A stretch of DNA of 64,000 nt from Erpobdella octoculata (taxonomy: Eukaryota > Annelida > Clitellata > Hirudinida > Erpobdellidae). The translations under genes were made by a program, and so were the position numbers. Below are positions 40,301 through 50,661 of the stretch, in pieces. The first letter of the stretch is position 1, and each line of letters begins with the position of its first letter. The notes below the pieces were generated by a model, which saw nothing but the letters and a program-made list of their open reading frames with translations, searched no databases and was not told where the DNA came from. The stretch is taken from assembly GCA_963978895.1 (NCBI GenBank), contig OZ022242.1, positions 21,963,129 to 22,027,128 on the forward strand, written 5' to 3'.

Positions 40301-41636
40301 GACAGTAAAAAACAGAAGACAGCACTCATGTCACACACTTGACTTTACATATATTTCTTGTTTTATAAAAGTTAAAATAAGATCTTAAAATACCTGTGTA
40401 CCTTTGTGTTTTAATTGGTAATAAAAGTATTTTAAAAAGTTTAACCTAATGTTCAATTCAATGCACATAAAGGGCCATCCATGAAGTATGTCAAGGTCCA
40501 GGGGGAGTGAGGGGATTTAAGAAAATGTAACAGTTTGTGACAGGGGGGTACATATCATGAGTAATGTCACATTTTTGTATTTATTGGTGTATCATTATTT
40601 ACATACTATTAGACGATATATATCATTTGAAATTGACAGTGAAGATTAACTTTCTGTTGTGATGGATATTCTGACAGAATATGAAAAGCATATGGAATGT
40701 TCTTCTTAGATTTTATTAATTATTTTATTTTCTAACAATTTTTTAGTTTGAAGGTGTGACGTACTTTAGGGAGGTCCGAGATTTGTGACAGGTTGTGACA
40801 AAGGGGAGGGGGAAGCAAAATTGTCAAAAAACAGTGTGACATACTTTATGGACCGAGCCTAAATTGGGGTGAAGCACGAAGTACTCTAGATAAATCGTCC
40901 GCAAGATAAAACGACCAAGGATGAACATTCCTCCTCTGGATAAATCATCCATAAGATGAACAGTCCATAGATAAATTGTCCTATATGAACAGTCCACAGA
41001 TAAATCGTCCATAGATAAACCGTCTAAAGATGAAATGTCATAGAATCGATTTCCTTTACATTACATAGAGTAATTTAAGCTTAATCAGTTTGAGAAAAAT
41101 TAGAAAAATCAATATTTTTACATTGTTTTAAAATTTTTAAGTATTTCTAAAAAAATATAAAACTATAATTATATAATGAAAACTAACTTTGGATTTCCCC
41201 GTTTCTGAAGCAAAGAATATTCTAAATTTTTTAAACTTCCTTCTGTTTACATTAGGTTTCTTTACATTCTTGGCATTTTTCTTACCATCAATAGACTGCT
41301 AAATAGCAAATAATTATAATTTAAGAAATTAAAAACATGCTTTTAAGAAATGCTGTAACAGTGAAAATTTTTTATAGACCATTCAAATAACTCCTACCAC
41401 CACAAAAATATTGTAAAAAGATAGAAATAAATATAATATATACATGTAAATAAATATATACGTGATTATTGATTAGTATTGGTTATTGGGTATACAAAAC
41501 TGTAATTTAAAAAATCGACCTAAATTAGGCTAACCTTTTCATTTATATTTCTGAACACAGCATAACCAACAGATAGTCCAGCAGTGAAATAAATAAATCC
41601 CCTCCAACCAATTATTTTGAACAATTTTTCTATCAT
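28392..41636 (-). CDS. TYW1: TYW1, tRNA wybutosine synthesis protein 1 (flavodoxin plus radical SAM)
   Basis: TYW1 makes the tricyclic 4-demethylwyosine from N1-methylguanosine 37 of tRNA-Phe, using SAM, pyruvate and FMN-delivered electrons. Sixteen coding exons: 41535-41636, 41188-41295, 39175-39276, 38305-38493, 38145-38229, 37579-37626, 35649-35824, about 35293-35463, 32983-33111, 31830-31948, 30877-30986, 30518-30695, 30048-30183, 29822-29932, 28740-28910 and 28392-28610. All are GT-AG and phases sum to 717 residues, close to the usual ~730. Residues 1-34 hold a membrane anchor (FIYFTAGLSVGYAVF). The flavodoxin domain (about 60-215) starts with the FMN loop FFASETGKSK. An acidic linker (about 270-325) follows. 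The radical SAM motif is CANKCVFC (Cys 401, 405, 408), then RHHTNPVGTEWRW, SLVGEPIMYP and TQLYVSVDA; the C-terminus has TWIDYDVFHKLN and SMDYMAPTPSWACYGA. The 5' end of exon 9 and 3' end of exon 8 are the least certain junctions. No defect is seen. Confidence 0.95.
29238..29310. repeat. (GTAT)n microsatellite in a TYW1 intron
   Basis: Imperfect gtatgtatgt runs; simple sequence. Confidence 0.85.
31143..31365. mobile_element. 223-bp MITE with TACCATATTTT-type inverted ends
   Basis: Left TACCATATTTTCATGCATAT and right end (reverse complement TACAGTATTTTTATGCATAT) match at most positions. TA at both outer edges suggests a Tc1/mariner-type insertion. It lies in a TYW1 intron. Confidence 0.6.
32340..32660 (+). 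mobile_element. LINE ORF2 C-terminal fragment in a TYW1 intron
   Basis: The plus strand reads NLLPMGFSNCFHHVSSSHTY then NTRFVTDYKSTKIHPSLKLL and, after a frameshift, a WNSIPHDL-like stretch. SHxYNTR followed by WN-LP is a hallmark of non-LTR ORF2 C-termini. It is antisense to TYW1 and broken. Confidence 0.55.
33240..33465. repeat. Minisatellite, about 36-bp unit, left array
   Basis: Units like ttatatttaattacctgcta plus tgtaatactcctctg repeat about five times. It begins with a half-copy of the Tigger-like right end (ttatagcgggattatactgt). The same unit resumes at 35020-35165. Confidence 0.75.
33465..33891. repeat. Dispersed repeat with gagttacccgggg start
   Basis: Starts ctagcggagttacccggggt, passes through a pyrimidine-rich cactcgctctcatgctccac region and ends with tggtccagccgtttggattt and gcagacaaataaacag. 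Belongs to the same family as the purine-rich repeats at 13.7, 22.3 and 42.4 kb. No ORF. Confidence 0.5.
33892..35016. mobile_element. Tigger/pogo-type non-autonomous element
   Basis: Both ends are TATAATCTCGCTATAAC in inverted orientation, continuing into words such as ggatataatg and ggatataac. TA forms the outer edge. About 1.1 kb with no intact transposase; a 62-codon ORF at 34216 resembles nothing I can name. It lies in a TYW1 intron. Confidence 0.7.
35017..35165. repeat. Minisatellite, about 36-bp unit, right array
   Basis: Directly follows the right end of the Tigger-like element and uses the same unit as 33240-33465 (cagctacgtaataatactcc, attacctgctacgtaatatt). Confidence 0.75.
35999..37546 (-). 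mobile_element. hAT element with 17-bp TIRs and perfect 8-bp target duplication
   Basis: Ends TAAGCTTCTGCGTCCCG and CGGGACGCAGATGCTTA are inverted with one mismatch. Identical ATATTTAT flanks lie at 35991-35998 and 37547-37554. Subterminal regions are rich in GATACGATAC/ATCGATATCG words on both sides. It sits in the TYW1 intron between exons 7 and 6, same strand, and retains only a BED-finger exon of the transposase. Confidence 0.9.
36549..36667 (-). pseudogene. BED zinc-finger N-terminal exon of a hAT transposase
   Basis: ATG at 36665-36667 opens MPRHRGQIWEYLEEETV, then VNLARCKDCGKQY. This is the start of a BED finger: aromatic WxY, then C-x2-C. The His pair that completes the finger is not found; the frame continues into unrelated sequence and stops, so the core was deleted. 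Confidence 0.65.
38925..39170. repeat. 27-bp minisatellite next to a TYW1 exon
   Basis: About nine copies of a unit like aatattgataacaagcatac plus atcatac, with one variant carrying an extra agaatag. The last copy ends five bases before the 3' edge of exon 3 (39175), so the array starts almost at the intron donor on the minus strand. Confidence 0.9.
39645..41045. mobile_element. Fold-back element with minisatellite-like inverted termini
   Basis: The left end is built of short repeats ending in gactgttcatctta. The right end carries the complementary words (agatgaacagtccatagat, aaatcgtccatagataaacc) in inverse order. The outer words tttcatct and agatgaaa also pair. Interior non-coding, with a second MITE at 40471-40860. 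It lies in TYW1 intron 2. Confidence 0.7.
40471..40860. mobile_element. 390-bp MITE, 'GGCCATCCATGAAGTATGTCA' type
   Basis: The left end agggccatccatgaagtatg pairs with the right end (reverse complement aggctcggtccataaagtat) and both continue gtca. Ends of this kind occur widely in invertebrate genomes. Nested inside the fold-back element. Confidence 0.7.
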
Positions 41637-42404
<768 letters not shown>

Positions 42405-42429
42405 TTTAATACATTTGGCGTTAATCAAT

Positions 42430-42540
42430 TTACGTGCCAGATTCTCAACATGGCGAAATGTAGGAGAAAAACGGGAAAGCGGTCAGGAGAGCAAGCGGGG
42501 GAAAGAAACGGGAGCGAGAAAAAAATGATATAAAAACAAA
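42430..42540. repeat. Purine-rich dispersed repeat fragment
   Basis: aacgggaaagcggtcaggag and gaaacgggagcgagaaaaaa match the 13690-13800 repeat. Confidence 0.5.
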
Positions 42541-42686
42541 TGTTAAAATAAATAATGCAACATCAAATGATTATGAATCCGAGTTTTATTAAAGTGGCAT
42601 ATGTTCTTCAATAGAACTTCAAGACCACTGTAGACGTTAGGGAAAAGATTTAGTGAACAGAAATGTCTTTAGTGCTGTGTGGAAAC

Positions 42687-43658
42687 TAGAGATGCTCTGA
42701 TACCATAAATATGGCTGATACCGATACTCATATTATGAAAGAGGCTGATGCCGATACTTTTCAATATTTAATTATTCATTTGTTACTGCTTATATCATGA
42801 TGATACTTTATTGAAATATTTCAATAGAATTCAAATAATAGTTACTTTATAGTTAATATTTAAAGTTAAATATTCTTAAATTATAGTGAAGAAACATCAG
42901 GCTTTCACTCGTATCTGGAGAGAGCCAGTTTCTCTTGGGGGTGTAGACATTTCCTCCAATACTGAATACCCTTTCGCTTTCAATTGAAGACGGAGGTAAT
43001 GATAAATATTTTCTTGCAATAGGTGACAGCATTGGCAGCATAGTTTTATTTTCGTTCCACCACATGTAAGGATCCTCATCTCTTGGCATGTAAGATAGGA
43101 ATTCGTAGATTTTCATCTTATGCTTTAACTCATCAATTTGAAAATTGGTTTTGGACGTTTGCCGTTTTAGTTTGGATCCCTCCGAATCCTTTGATTTGTA
43201 TTCTTTAGAGGATTTTGCCAATAATTCATCCATGCATTGGTCAAAATCCATCGTCTCTAGGACATCTGGGTCATCTTCAGCCGTAGCTCCTCCAATATCA
43301 TCCTCACTTTCAGTGCTATCGCCAGCTGACAGCACTGTTGTAGCCTTTGCTTCCTCTGATATTCTTCTTTGATGAGCGCGAGCCAACTCCTCTGTGATGC
43401 TTCATCTTTTTAGCATTGAGCCTGAGGTTGAAGGTTCAGTAACTTCAGTCTCACTCTCATTGGAACTTGCTTCAGGAAAATAGCTCATCTTATACCTTGG
43501 ATCAAGATATGTTGCCAATATTATGTCGAAATCATCTTTATAGCGGACCAACTTTTAATAGAAATAAGTAAATAGTCAAAAGTCTCGGTATCGGCCAATC
43601 ACCCTCAAAATTTTACCAGGCCAATACAGACGATATAGATAGTATCGGTGCATCTCTA
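42687..43658 (-). mobile_element. Short hAT element with TAGAGATGC ends
   Basis: Ends TAGAGATGCTCTGATACC and GGTATC-like ... GCATCTCTA are inverted. Flanking octamers gtggaaac (42679-42686) and gcggcaac (43659-43666) agree at 6 of 8 positions, an aged target duplication. Only the C-terminal transposase region remains, so it is a deletion derivative of a zBED-type hAT. Confidence 0.8.
42853..43386 (-). pseudogene. hAT transposase C-terminal part
   Basis: The minus-strand frame ends SPIARKYLSLPPSSIESERV then FSIGGNVYTPKRNWLSPDTS and LMFLHYNLRIF, the hAT dimerisation domain (family pattern: A-RYL--PASS--SER-FS--G). An acidic, Ser-rich segment precedes it. There is no ATG at the 5' end (the frame opens on a TTG) and no BED finger or catalytic Asp, so the copy is truncated. 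Confidence 0.8.
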
Positions 43659-43666
43659 GCGGCAAC

Positions 43667-44502
43667 TGACTGAACTCGATGTAGAGATGATGTGGAAAGG
43701 GAGTTTGTTCCACATTTCAGGCCCAATGACTTGAACAGATTTGCAGAAATCTCAAACATTGCCGTACGAGCCACCTTAATACAACGGTGTCCGTGGGCTG
43801 TGATCCGACAGTGAGCGACATCATGACTTTCATGGAACGTCTCGCACAGTCCGAGAATATCTAATTGATGTTCGTTGATTATATCCAGGATGACCGCTAC
43901 TTTGTTTTGTATTGAACGTACCTTTTTAATATGTGAGTATCAATTTGACTAGACGATTGGTTTAGGCGTGAAAAAAGAAAAACCTTTACGCAGGGAGTTT
44001 AGTATGTGATTTTGGCATAAACTTCAAAAATCGATTGAAAATAAATTCATACATACACTTTTTTATTTTTTTTTTAATAAATGTGATAGATCATAAGGAT
44101 TCAGAATATGTAAGTTTCATTTTGACTAGATGATTGGATTGGTTTAGGCGTTAGAAATTAAAAACGCATCCGCAAGGCGAAGCGAAATGAAATGTCAAAT
44201 AAATTAGTTGTCAAATAAATTTATTGTGCGAGTTTTTATAAAACAATTTAAAAAAAAATTACTTATTTTTAAGAAAAAGTATGAATTAATTTGTATGCCT
44301 TAATTGAAAACTATCGCGTTTAACATTCTATGAAGAACAGTTCGGGCTTGAATAAACTTAAATTTTTTTTGTAAATAATGTTATTTTGACTGCGTGATTA
44401 CTATTTCTTGTGTTACTTTTGCTAATAATATTTTTTTAAGCGCTGTAAGTATTTCTTGTCTGCGCTATAAATAGTAATTTCTGTTTGACTTCGCTATTCA
44501 TA
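43667..44502. other. Non-coding DNA with a degenerate direct repeat
   Basis: 43700-43900 reads like an old repeat (cacatttcaggcccaatgac). Two related blocks start at about 43928 and 44106 (atgtgagtatcaatttgact / atgtaagtttcattttgact, each followed by ggtttaggcgt), a degenerate duplication with a period near 178 bp. Confidence 0.4.
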
Positions 44503-44777
44503 TAGTCCAGGAGAATTAAAAAAAAGCTGGCATAATTGGAAGCAAAGCAGTTTGATATTTTGTTTTGTAGGTATATGTGTTAGCAACAATTAGTTAAAAA
44601 TCCACCCTTCCAACTCATCGTTTAAAAAAATTACAGACGATTTTCAAAATCGGCCTTAAAATCGGTAAATTAATTGAATACGCCAGCTCTTTTAATCCAA
44701 TTAGATGAAAATAACTAAAGTTTAAGCTGAATGCTTTATTGTTACTTATTGCATGATATACAAACATTAAAAATTAT

Positions 44778-44778
<1 letters not shown>

Positions 44779-44809
<31 letters not shown>
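44779..44809. repeat. A31 homopolymer
   Basis: Thirty-one consecutive A within the transposon's left non-coding region. Confidence 0.95.
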
Positions 44810-44810
<1 letters not shown>

Positions 44811-45024
44811 GAACTGATTTATGGAGCCGTTTTTCCATAAAATATACAATATATCAGCTCTTAAAATCCATTTAAATAAAAATAACTCAATCTATAGATG
44901 AAAACTACCTAATACAAAATATACATAAGTTAAAATTTGTCTCGCAACATTATATACGGATACAAATAAACTACTTTATTGTGCCGTTTTTGACTAAATG
45001 TGCAAAATAAATTAAGATTAAAAT

Positions 45025-45222
45025 TATTATCTCCGACATGTGATGATCTACCATTTAGGAGCGCAGAATGACACACTCTGTGGTAATGAGCTTCTTCAGC
45101 TGGTAAGTCATTGCATGAATTTAACCTACCAAGAACTTCTACACTCCATGCATCATTTCTTTTGTGGCAAGTTTCAATTATAGTTTCTCTGAATTTCAAT
45201 GTCATCACAAAACTTGATTCTT
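45025..45222 (-). repeat. 198-bp direct duplication inside the transposon, 3' copy
   Basis: Matches 46526-46723 with one difference seen by eye (ggagcgcag versus ggaacgcag). It repeats the coding segment for SSFVMTLKFRETIIETCHKR ... HSALLNGRSSHVGDN, but is joined to the ORF in a different frame. Confidence 0.95.
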
Positions 45223-47120
45223 GAATGCACAATATCAACAGCCTTTAACCACAGCGGCTGGTCGAAAGTCACACAAGCCGTTGGAATGTTCAGCTTTTCA
45301 GCCTGGCGTTCTATGAAAGTTAACGTGGAAAAAATACAAGACATGTCATTAGGATTCAAATCAATAATCGGAAGCATCCTTATGTCTGATGATGATCTGA
45401 AATCTCCGTCTGGCTTACAAGCATGTTCCATAAAGCCAGACCAATTTGGCCTTTGCTGATCTTCATCTAAGCACAAGATACCGATTTTCCAGGCAAGTTC
45501 CAAGTTTAAAGAAGGAGGCAACACAGAAGGAAAATTTAATTGAGAGATGGGCTTGAAAGACATCAATGATAATGATGACTTGTCGGGGAATGTGTATCCC
45601 AATATAGGAATACCTCGGTTTTTCACTACACAACTGGATTTTAGGCGTGACAATCGGGGTACAGCTGATTCAGCAAAGTGTCCTGACCCTAATCGATTAC
45701 ACGGAGTAGACATTGATATGATGCCCATACCGTGAAAGGTACCACTTCCATCTAAAGTGATAACGTTGTGGTCAAGATTATCACCAGACCATTGCGTAAA
45801 ACATTGAGGAAAAGACTGAGGAGTATCAGGGGAGTCATTCTGAACCACTGATTGTTTAAAAAGTTTAACTTCATCATATGAAATTGAAAATCCCAACCGT
45901 GACAGCAAATCAAGCAGCCATCTAGATCCAAAGGCGTGATCTAAACTAACTCCAACTCCAAACAAAATTGGAGAGATAAGAGATCTTTGTCTTGCCGCCT
46001 GCACAATAGAATGACATATGGAAACTTGTTTTATTTCATTACAAACAACATTTTCTATTAAGATTTTCAACAGACTAGGAATCCACCTTTTGGCATTTTC
46101 AATATTTGAGAAATCATCAGTTCCTGGATATGTTTCATTATTTGAAGACATTTCCCTTATTTGAGCTCTTATCAATTTTGCTGCTGCCACTATGATACGT
46201 TCACTCTCATCTTCTATGCTACTCTTTTTTTCAGCATACCATTGCTTAGTTATAATGTGAGATGCCATGTTACGGAAGCAAATAACATTTTTCCGACCAC
46301 AAACTTCGGCAAAAAATATGTGCTCAGCGTAGCGTTCTTCCAGCTTTCGTTTTATATGTTTTAATGAATACACTTCACCATCTTCCGATAATTCCTGCAT
46401 TTTAATTTGCAATTCAGCTATTGTACAAATTCCTTGATCTTCTTCTTCTAACCAGTCACACAGTTTTTCAAAAGTAATTAACATGTCGTTATCTGGATGT
46501 CGACCTGGATGGTTTCGGCCAGCGGTATTATCTCCGACATGTGATGATCTACCATTTAGGAACGCAGAATGACACACTCTGTGGTAATGAGCTTCTTCAG
46601 CTGGTAAGTCATTGCATGAATTTAACCTACCAAGAACTTCTACACTCCATGCATCATTTCTTTTGTGGCAAGTTTCAATTATAGTTTCTCTGAATTTCAA
46701 TGTCATCACAAAACTTGATTCTTCTTTTAAATATTTTCTACCGTCTCCAAGATCTATTTTTCCACACAAAAAACAATGTTGCTTCCAATTGAAAGTGTCG
46801 ACAGACGATCGTAATAATTTACACTTAAAATTCTCTTGATCAACACCAACACCTTCTGCATGCTGCTCATTCTTTCGTTGCAATTGATCGAAACTTCTTT
46901 TGTTAGTGTAGTCTCTCCGGCAATGGTCATGAACATTAGCTACATTTGGTTTATTTAACAGATACTCTGTTAACTGTTCATCACCACGTAAAACGCTGAA
47001 TTGACATAACGTTTCAATACCTTTAACACCTAGTGTAACCATCTTGACTGTATCACAGACGTTGTCGGAACGGAATTCAGTTCGACAAATTAAACATACC
47101 ATTTCATTTAGTTCACCCAT
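45174..47120 (-). CDS. Transposon protein with N-terminal Cys/His motifs and two conserved Asp blocks (candidate transposase)
   Basis: I take ATG at 47118-47120 (MGELNEMVCLICRTEF) as the start; 649 codons follow. The first ~200 residues hold Cys/His pairs: CLIC, HDHCRRDY, CFLCGK and HYHRVCHSAF. The second half has NLDHNVITLDGSGTFHGMGI, and about 170 residues later PTACVTFDQPLWLKAVDIV. Proteins with such DNxDHN-TLDG-TFHGMG and TFDQPL blocks are common, uncharacterised and repetitive in invertebrate genomes. I infer that the two Asp residues are the first two of an RNase-H-type DDE triad: each ends a hydrophobic strand. The frame enters the duplicated 198-bp segment right after DIVHS and terminates within it in another frame, so the natural C-terminus, including any Glu, is missing in this copy. 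Family assignment is open. Confidence 0.7.
   Translation of the reverse strand: MGELNEMVCLICRTEFRSDNVCDTVKMVTLGVKGIETLCQFSVLRGDEQLTEYLLNKPNVANVHDHCRRDYTNKRSFDQLQRKNEQHAEGVGVDQENFKCKLLRSSVDTFNWKQHCFLCGKIDLGDGRKYLKEESSFVMTLKFRETIIETCHKRNDAWSVEVLGRLNSCNDLPAEEAHYHRVCHSAFLNGRSSHVGDNTAGRNHPGRHPDNDMLITFEKLCDWLEEEDQGICTIAELQIKMQELSEDGEVYSLKHIKRKLEERYAEHIFFAEVCGRKNVICFRNMASHIITKQWYAEKKSSIEDESERIIVAAAKLIRAQIREMSSNNETYPGTDDFSNIENAKRWIPSLLKILIENVVCNEIKQVSICHSIVQAARQRSLISPILFGVGVSLDHAFGSRWLLDLLSRLGFSISYDEVKLFKQSVVQNDSPDTPQSFPQCFTQWSGDNLDHNVITLDGSGTFHGMGIISMSTPCNRLGSGHFAESAVPRLSRLKSSCVVKNRGIPILGYTFPDKSSLSLMSFKPISQLNFPSVLPPSLNLELAWKIGILCLDEDQQRPNWSGFMEHACKPDGDFRSSSDIRMLPIIDLNPNDMSCIFSTLTFIERQAEKLNIPTACVTFDQPLWLKAVDIVHSRIKFCDDIEIQRNYN
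46526..46723 (-). repeat. 198-bp direct duplication inside the transposon, original in-frame copy
   Basis: The in-frame coding copy of the segment repeated at 45025-45222; 1501 bp separate the two starts. Confidence 0.95.
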
Positions 47121-47398
47121 TTCGAAGAAAAACAATAAAAACTCCAAAAAATAGATGTTTTACAAAATACTAACTTAGAAATTCGATGTTTTACGACAAT
47201 TTACGAAAATGCTAACTTATCGCTCACTACGGTAAATCTCTTACAAAAAAGCGTCAAAAAACCAATTTCCTATTTGACGATTTCAACCGATTTTTGCAGG
47301 AAGATTCATAAACGTATTACAAACAAAATATCCGAAAATCAGCTTGCTTCAAATTTTGTCTAGGTACAACAAGGAAAATTTTTAATTCTCCTGGACTA

Positions 47399-48259
47399 AT
47401 AGTTTTTGTTGCTGTTCTCTTGCGCGTTTCGTGAGTTTTCCGAGAAAATTTTATTATCAAAAATTAATAAACTGCTTGGATCATTAAATTGGAGTTATTA
47501 TTGTGATTACAAATATATAATTATTATTGCGGGAAAATAATTAAAAACACCGAAAATAACTACTGGACCTATTGTACATGATTACCGGCCTGGTATTATA
47601 AAAAAATTTTCGTAGCTAACTCGTCAGTGGCTAACTTCACGCACCTAGAATCAGCCCCAACCGCTTTATGTGAAAGATAACCAAAAACTCATTGACTCAC
47701 TATTATAAAACTTAAACTTGAATAATCTATTGAAACCCAAAAAACAGGCAAGCATCAATTAAACAGCAAAAACATAATACAAATTATATATTTAATATAA
47801 TAGGATACAAAACTATATGATAAACAACGCAGTCGACGAATATCTTGTGACGATAACTTGGGTTACTCCAATTATCGTTACAATAATAGAAACGTTGTGT
47901 ACAAAGAATCTATTTTTTTATTATTTTTGTCTGATCACTAATATTGAAGCATTGTTTTATATTATGAACTATTTATTTTTTATATAAAACAAATAAATTA
48001 AAAATTATTGTTTATTAAAATGAAACATACAATGTCTTGTTACACACTTTTACTTAACTTGACTTCTCTGTCTGTCGTCAAATTTTGCAATCGATTTTTA
48101 ACTAACTTCCCGATGAGCTAAACATTTAAAAATTTGAACATATTTTTGAACTGATTAACAATGCATTCTATCAAATTTTCGGATTGATTGGACAAAATTT
48201 AATCAATAATTATTTATGATATTTTCGTCGAACTACTTATTGTCTATGCTAATATGCTC
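47399..48259. other. Non-coding AT-rich DNA
   Basis: No coding or repeat signal that I can support. Confidence 0.3.
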
Positions 48260-49138
48260 CAGAGGCGTAGCGAGGGTTTTTGGCGCCCGGGGCGAAACTA
48301 TAAATTTTGCGCCCCCCCCGGCGCCCCAGGGCCTCCCCCCGTTGCAATGAAGAAGTTAAACGTTAAACGTTACGTGTCCTATTGTTCTTATCATTTGACT
48401 TTTGTTGAGAAAAAGATTCGATGTTTACTTCGTTCATACTTTTTGCCGTTCTCTTAAGAACAAAAAGTGTAGGTTTATATGTGTGCGTTTTGGCGCCATC
48501 TTTTCGCGATCAGTATTTGAAAAAAATGCGGAAAGCAAAAATTTTATTTAAAATACCGTAAAGAACAGAAATAATTTTTTTAAAAATCCACAAAACTCAG
48601 TGAGAATAAATGTAATAAATAAATGTCAATTAATGCACACACTGATTAAATTAAATATGGTCCTTAGGCTGTGTGTCATTAACTTGATGTCATAAAGGAG
48701 GTGTGCTGCACAGGGCACAGACGTTCTAGATAGCAAGAGCAGCTTTCAAAACATTGGCTCTACGTCAACGATGTGAAATGACTGGTGGCTGGAGCATGAA
48801 GGGGTCACCAAGTTCCACCTTGCCTGAGCCGGAGATCTGTGCCTAGATTGTGGCTGGTGGGTTTGAAATGAAACACATGAGTGACATGGCTCTCTCCCTT
48901 CTTAATAACCTAACAAGTTTGATGCTGCAGAACAACTAAATGGACTGAAGCAGCAGATATACAACTAGACTGTGGACGACATCCTGATGCAAGGAAGAAA
49001 ACTACTGTTTTTCTTGCATCTTACGCAAACTTTGAGAGAGAGTTAGTCTAGCATGAATATACTGTATCTTCCTTTTCGGCGCCCCCCCCCCCCCAAGATG
49101 GCGCCCGGGGCAGCTCGCCCCCCCTAGCTACGCCCCTG
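48260..49138. mobile_element. Internally deleted hAT with perfect 8-bp target duplication
   Basis: Ends CAGAGGCGTAGCGAGG and (inverse) CAGGGGCGTAGCTAGG; identical flanks ATATGCTC at 48252-48259 and 49139-49146. From about 48490 to its right end it is the reverse complement of 62313 to about 62965, the left part of the hAT at the window's right edge. Homology ends just after the ATGGCGCCAAAACG that starts that element's first exon, so nearly the whole transposase was deleted. C/G runs lie next to both ends. Confidence 0.9.
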
Positions 49139-49431
49139 ATATGCTCGTTATTTATTTAACAGAATGTTATATAGCCTACACACACAATCGATTATATAAA
49201 AGTGTGGTTTTAAAAACTTGTTTTTTGCTTCACTTGTATTAATGCTCTTGTTGGAGCAGTGGCAATCAAGAATTTACTGGAGTCAAGCTAGCAGGCGCTC
49301 GTAACATAGGAAATGTGCAGTAAAATGCATGTGTCAAGCTAGCAGGCGCTCAAAAAAATTACAAAAATAAATAAAAAAGTATCGGTATTTATTAAGCAAC
49401 TTAAAATAACTACGTTTCATTAATTTTGATC

Positions 49432-50661
49432 AGGGACGTAAATTCAGCATTTTCCAGGGGGGGGGGGGCAAAATTTTCCCGCCATTATATAGCTTACTGA
49501 CAGGGTTACCCGTGTTGTCCGGGTTTTTTGTGCTTAGTTTTTTTCGTTTTTGCCAACGAAACGTCAAAGAAATAACAGATTTTTTTTTATTTTTCAAAAT
49601 TTTCTCATCAATGAAGTTACCTGCATGCCAAATGTTGTTAAAATTGCTCCTGCGGCTTGGATGTGATAAACGAATGCTCTCACACACACATTACCTTTTA
49701 TATTTATATAAATACGTAGGTACAAGCAGAGAGGGATGGGGAAATGCATCCCCCATCAGAGTATCAATTGAAATTTTTTTGGGTATATCTTGTTTTTAGA
49801 AGACGACCGTAGTTTTTTTGGGAGGAGAAATTAGAAGTCTTTGAAAAAATTTTTGAAAAATACTTACGACTACCCCTTACCGGTTATCAGCTTTTTGGAA
49901 GAGAATATAAAAAATTTCTGAAGTAAATCCCCACCAAAAAATTCTATATTCGCCACGCGCCACTGGGTATAAGGGGGATGAATGATTTAATCATACTGCA
50001 GGGGCAAGTACAGGATTAGTAAAACAAGTAAAGGAAAAACAAGTTTTTCAACACAAACTTTGATTTCAAATACATTCAATTTAGAAATGCAAAAGATGTT
50101 CAAAGTTTTTTTTAAAAATTGAATAATGTATTTTCATCAAATATAAAGCTGTGATGAGTTTCAACTTCCTAGCTAGTCAAAATGCTGGTTAAATTTCACT
50201 TGCAAGATTTGCGTACAGAGAAAGACACACACACAAACAAACAGAGATTGTAACCTAAATAAAAATTTGTAAAAAAGATGTACAAAATGGGGTGGGTATA
50301 ATTTTGTTTTATTTTTGTGTAATAAATAATAACTTTGATGTAGACAGCTGTGAGGGAATCAACATTGTATTAATACCACTAATAGGGTAAAATTCCACGA
50401 GTTCTCTTAATGTATTTTGGCACAGAAAACAGCTAATCTTTGGACCAACACTGATACACAAATTATTACTCTGCAGTTATTGGTAAATCTAGCATCGAGC
50501 TAAGATATAAAATTGTCTACACACGCAAAAAGAATTCCAATACGCATTGAATCATCACGAGGTTAAGTAAAGTTAACATTAAATAAATATATAGTAAACT
50601 CTAGGTAAAAAAATTCAAATTTTGAAAATCAGGGGGCCCTGCCCCCCAATTTACGTCCCTG
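49432..50661. mobile_element. Dispersed DNA element 'CAGGGACGTAAATT', copy 2, both ends present
   Basis: CAGGGACGTAAATT at 49432 and AATTTACGTCCCTG at the right end are perfect inverted termini, each next to a G or C run. Non-coding. Related to 2876-4026. It contains at 50025-50285 a repeat absent from copy 1. Confidence 0.85.
50025..50285. repeat. 260-bp dispersed repeat, inverted relative to 17155-17415
   Basis: Contains caacttcctagctagtcaaa and cttgcaagatttgcgtacag. It interrupts the element relative to copy 1 at 3.7 kb, so it is probably an insertion. Confidence 0.7.

Larger units (their letters stand above)
44503..47398 (-). mobile_element. 2.9-kb DNA transposon of an unassigned family
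   Basis: Ends TAGTCCAGGAGAATTAAAAA (44503-44522) and its inverse at 47379-47398 are perfect for about 20 bp; weaker inverted similarity (gaagcaa ... atattttgttt) continues inward. The flanks are ATA on both sides (44500-44502 and 47399-47401), so the target duplication is TA or ATA depending on where the end is drawn. It carries one long minus-strand ORF, a 198-bp internal direct duplication and an A31 run. Confidence 0.85.
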
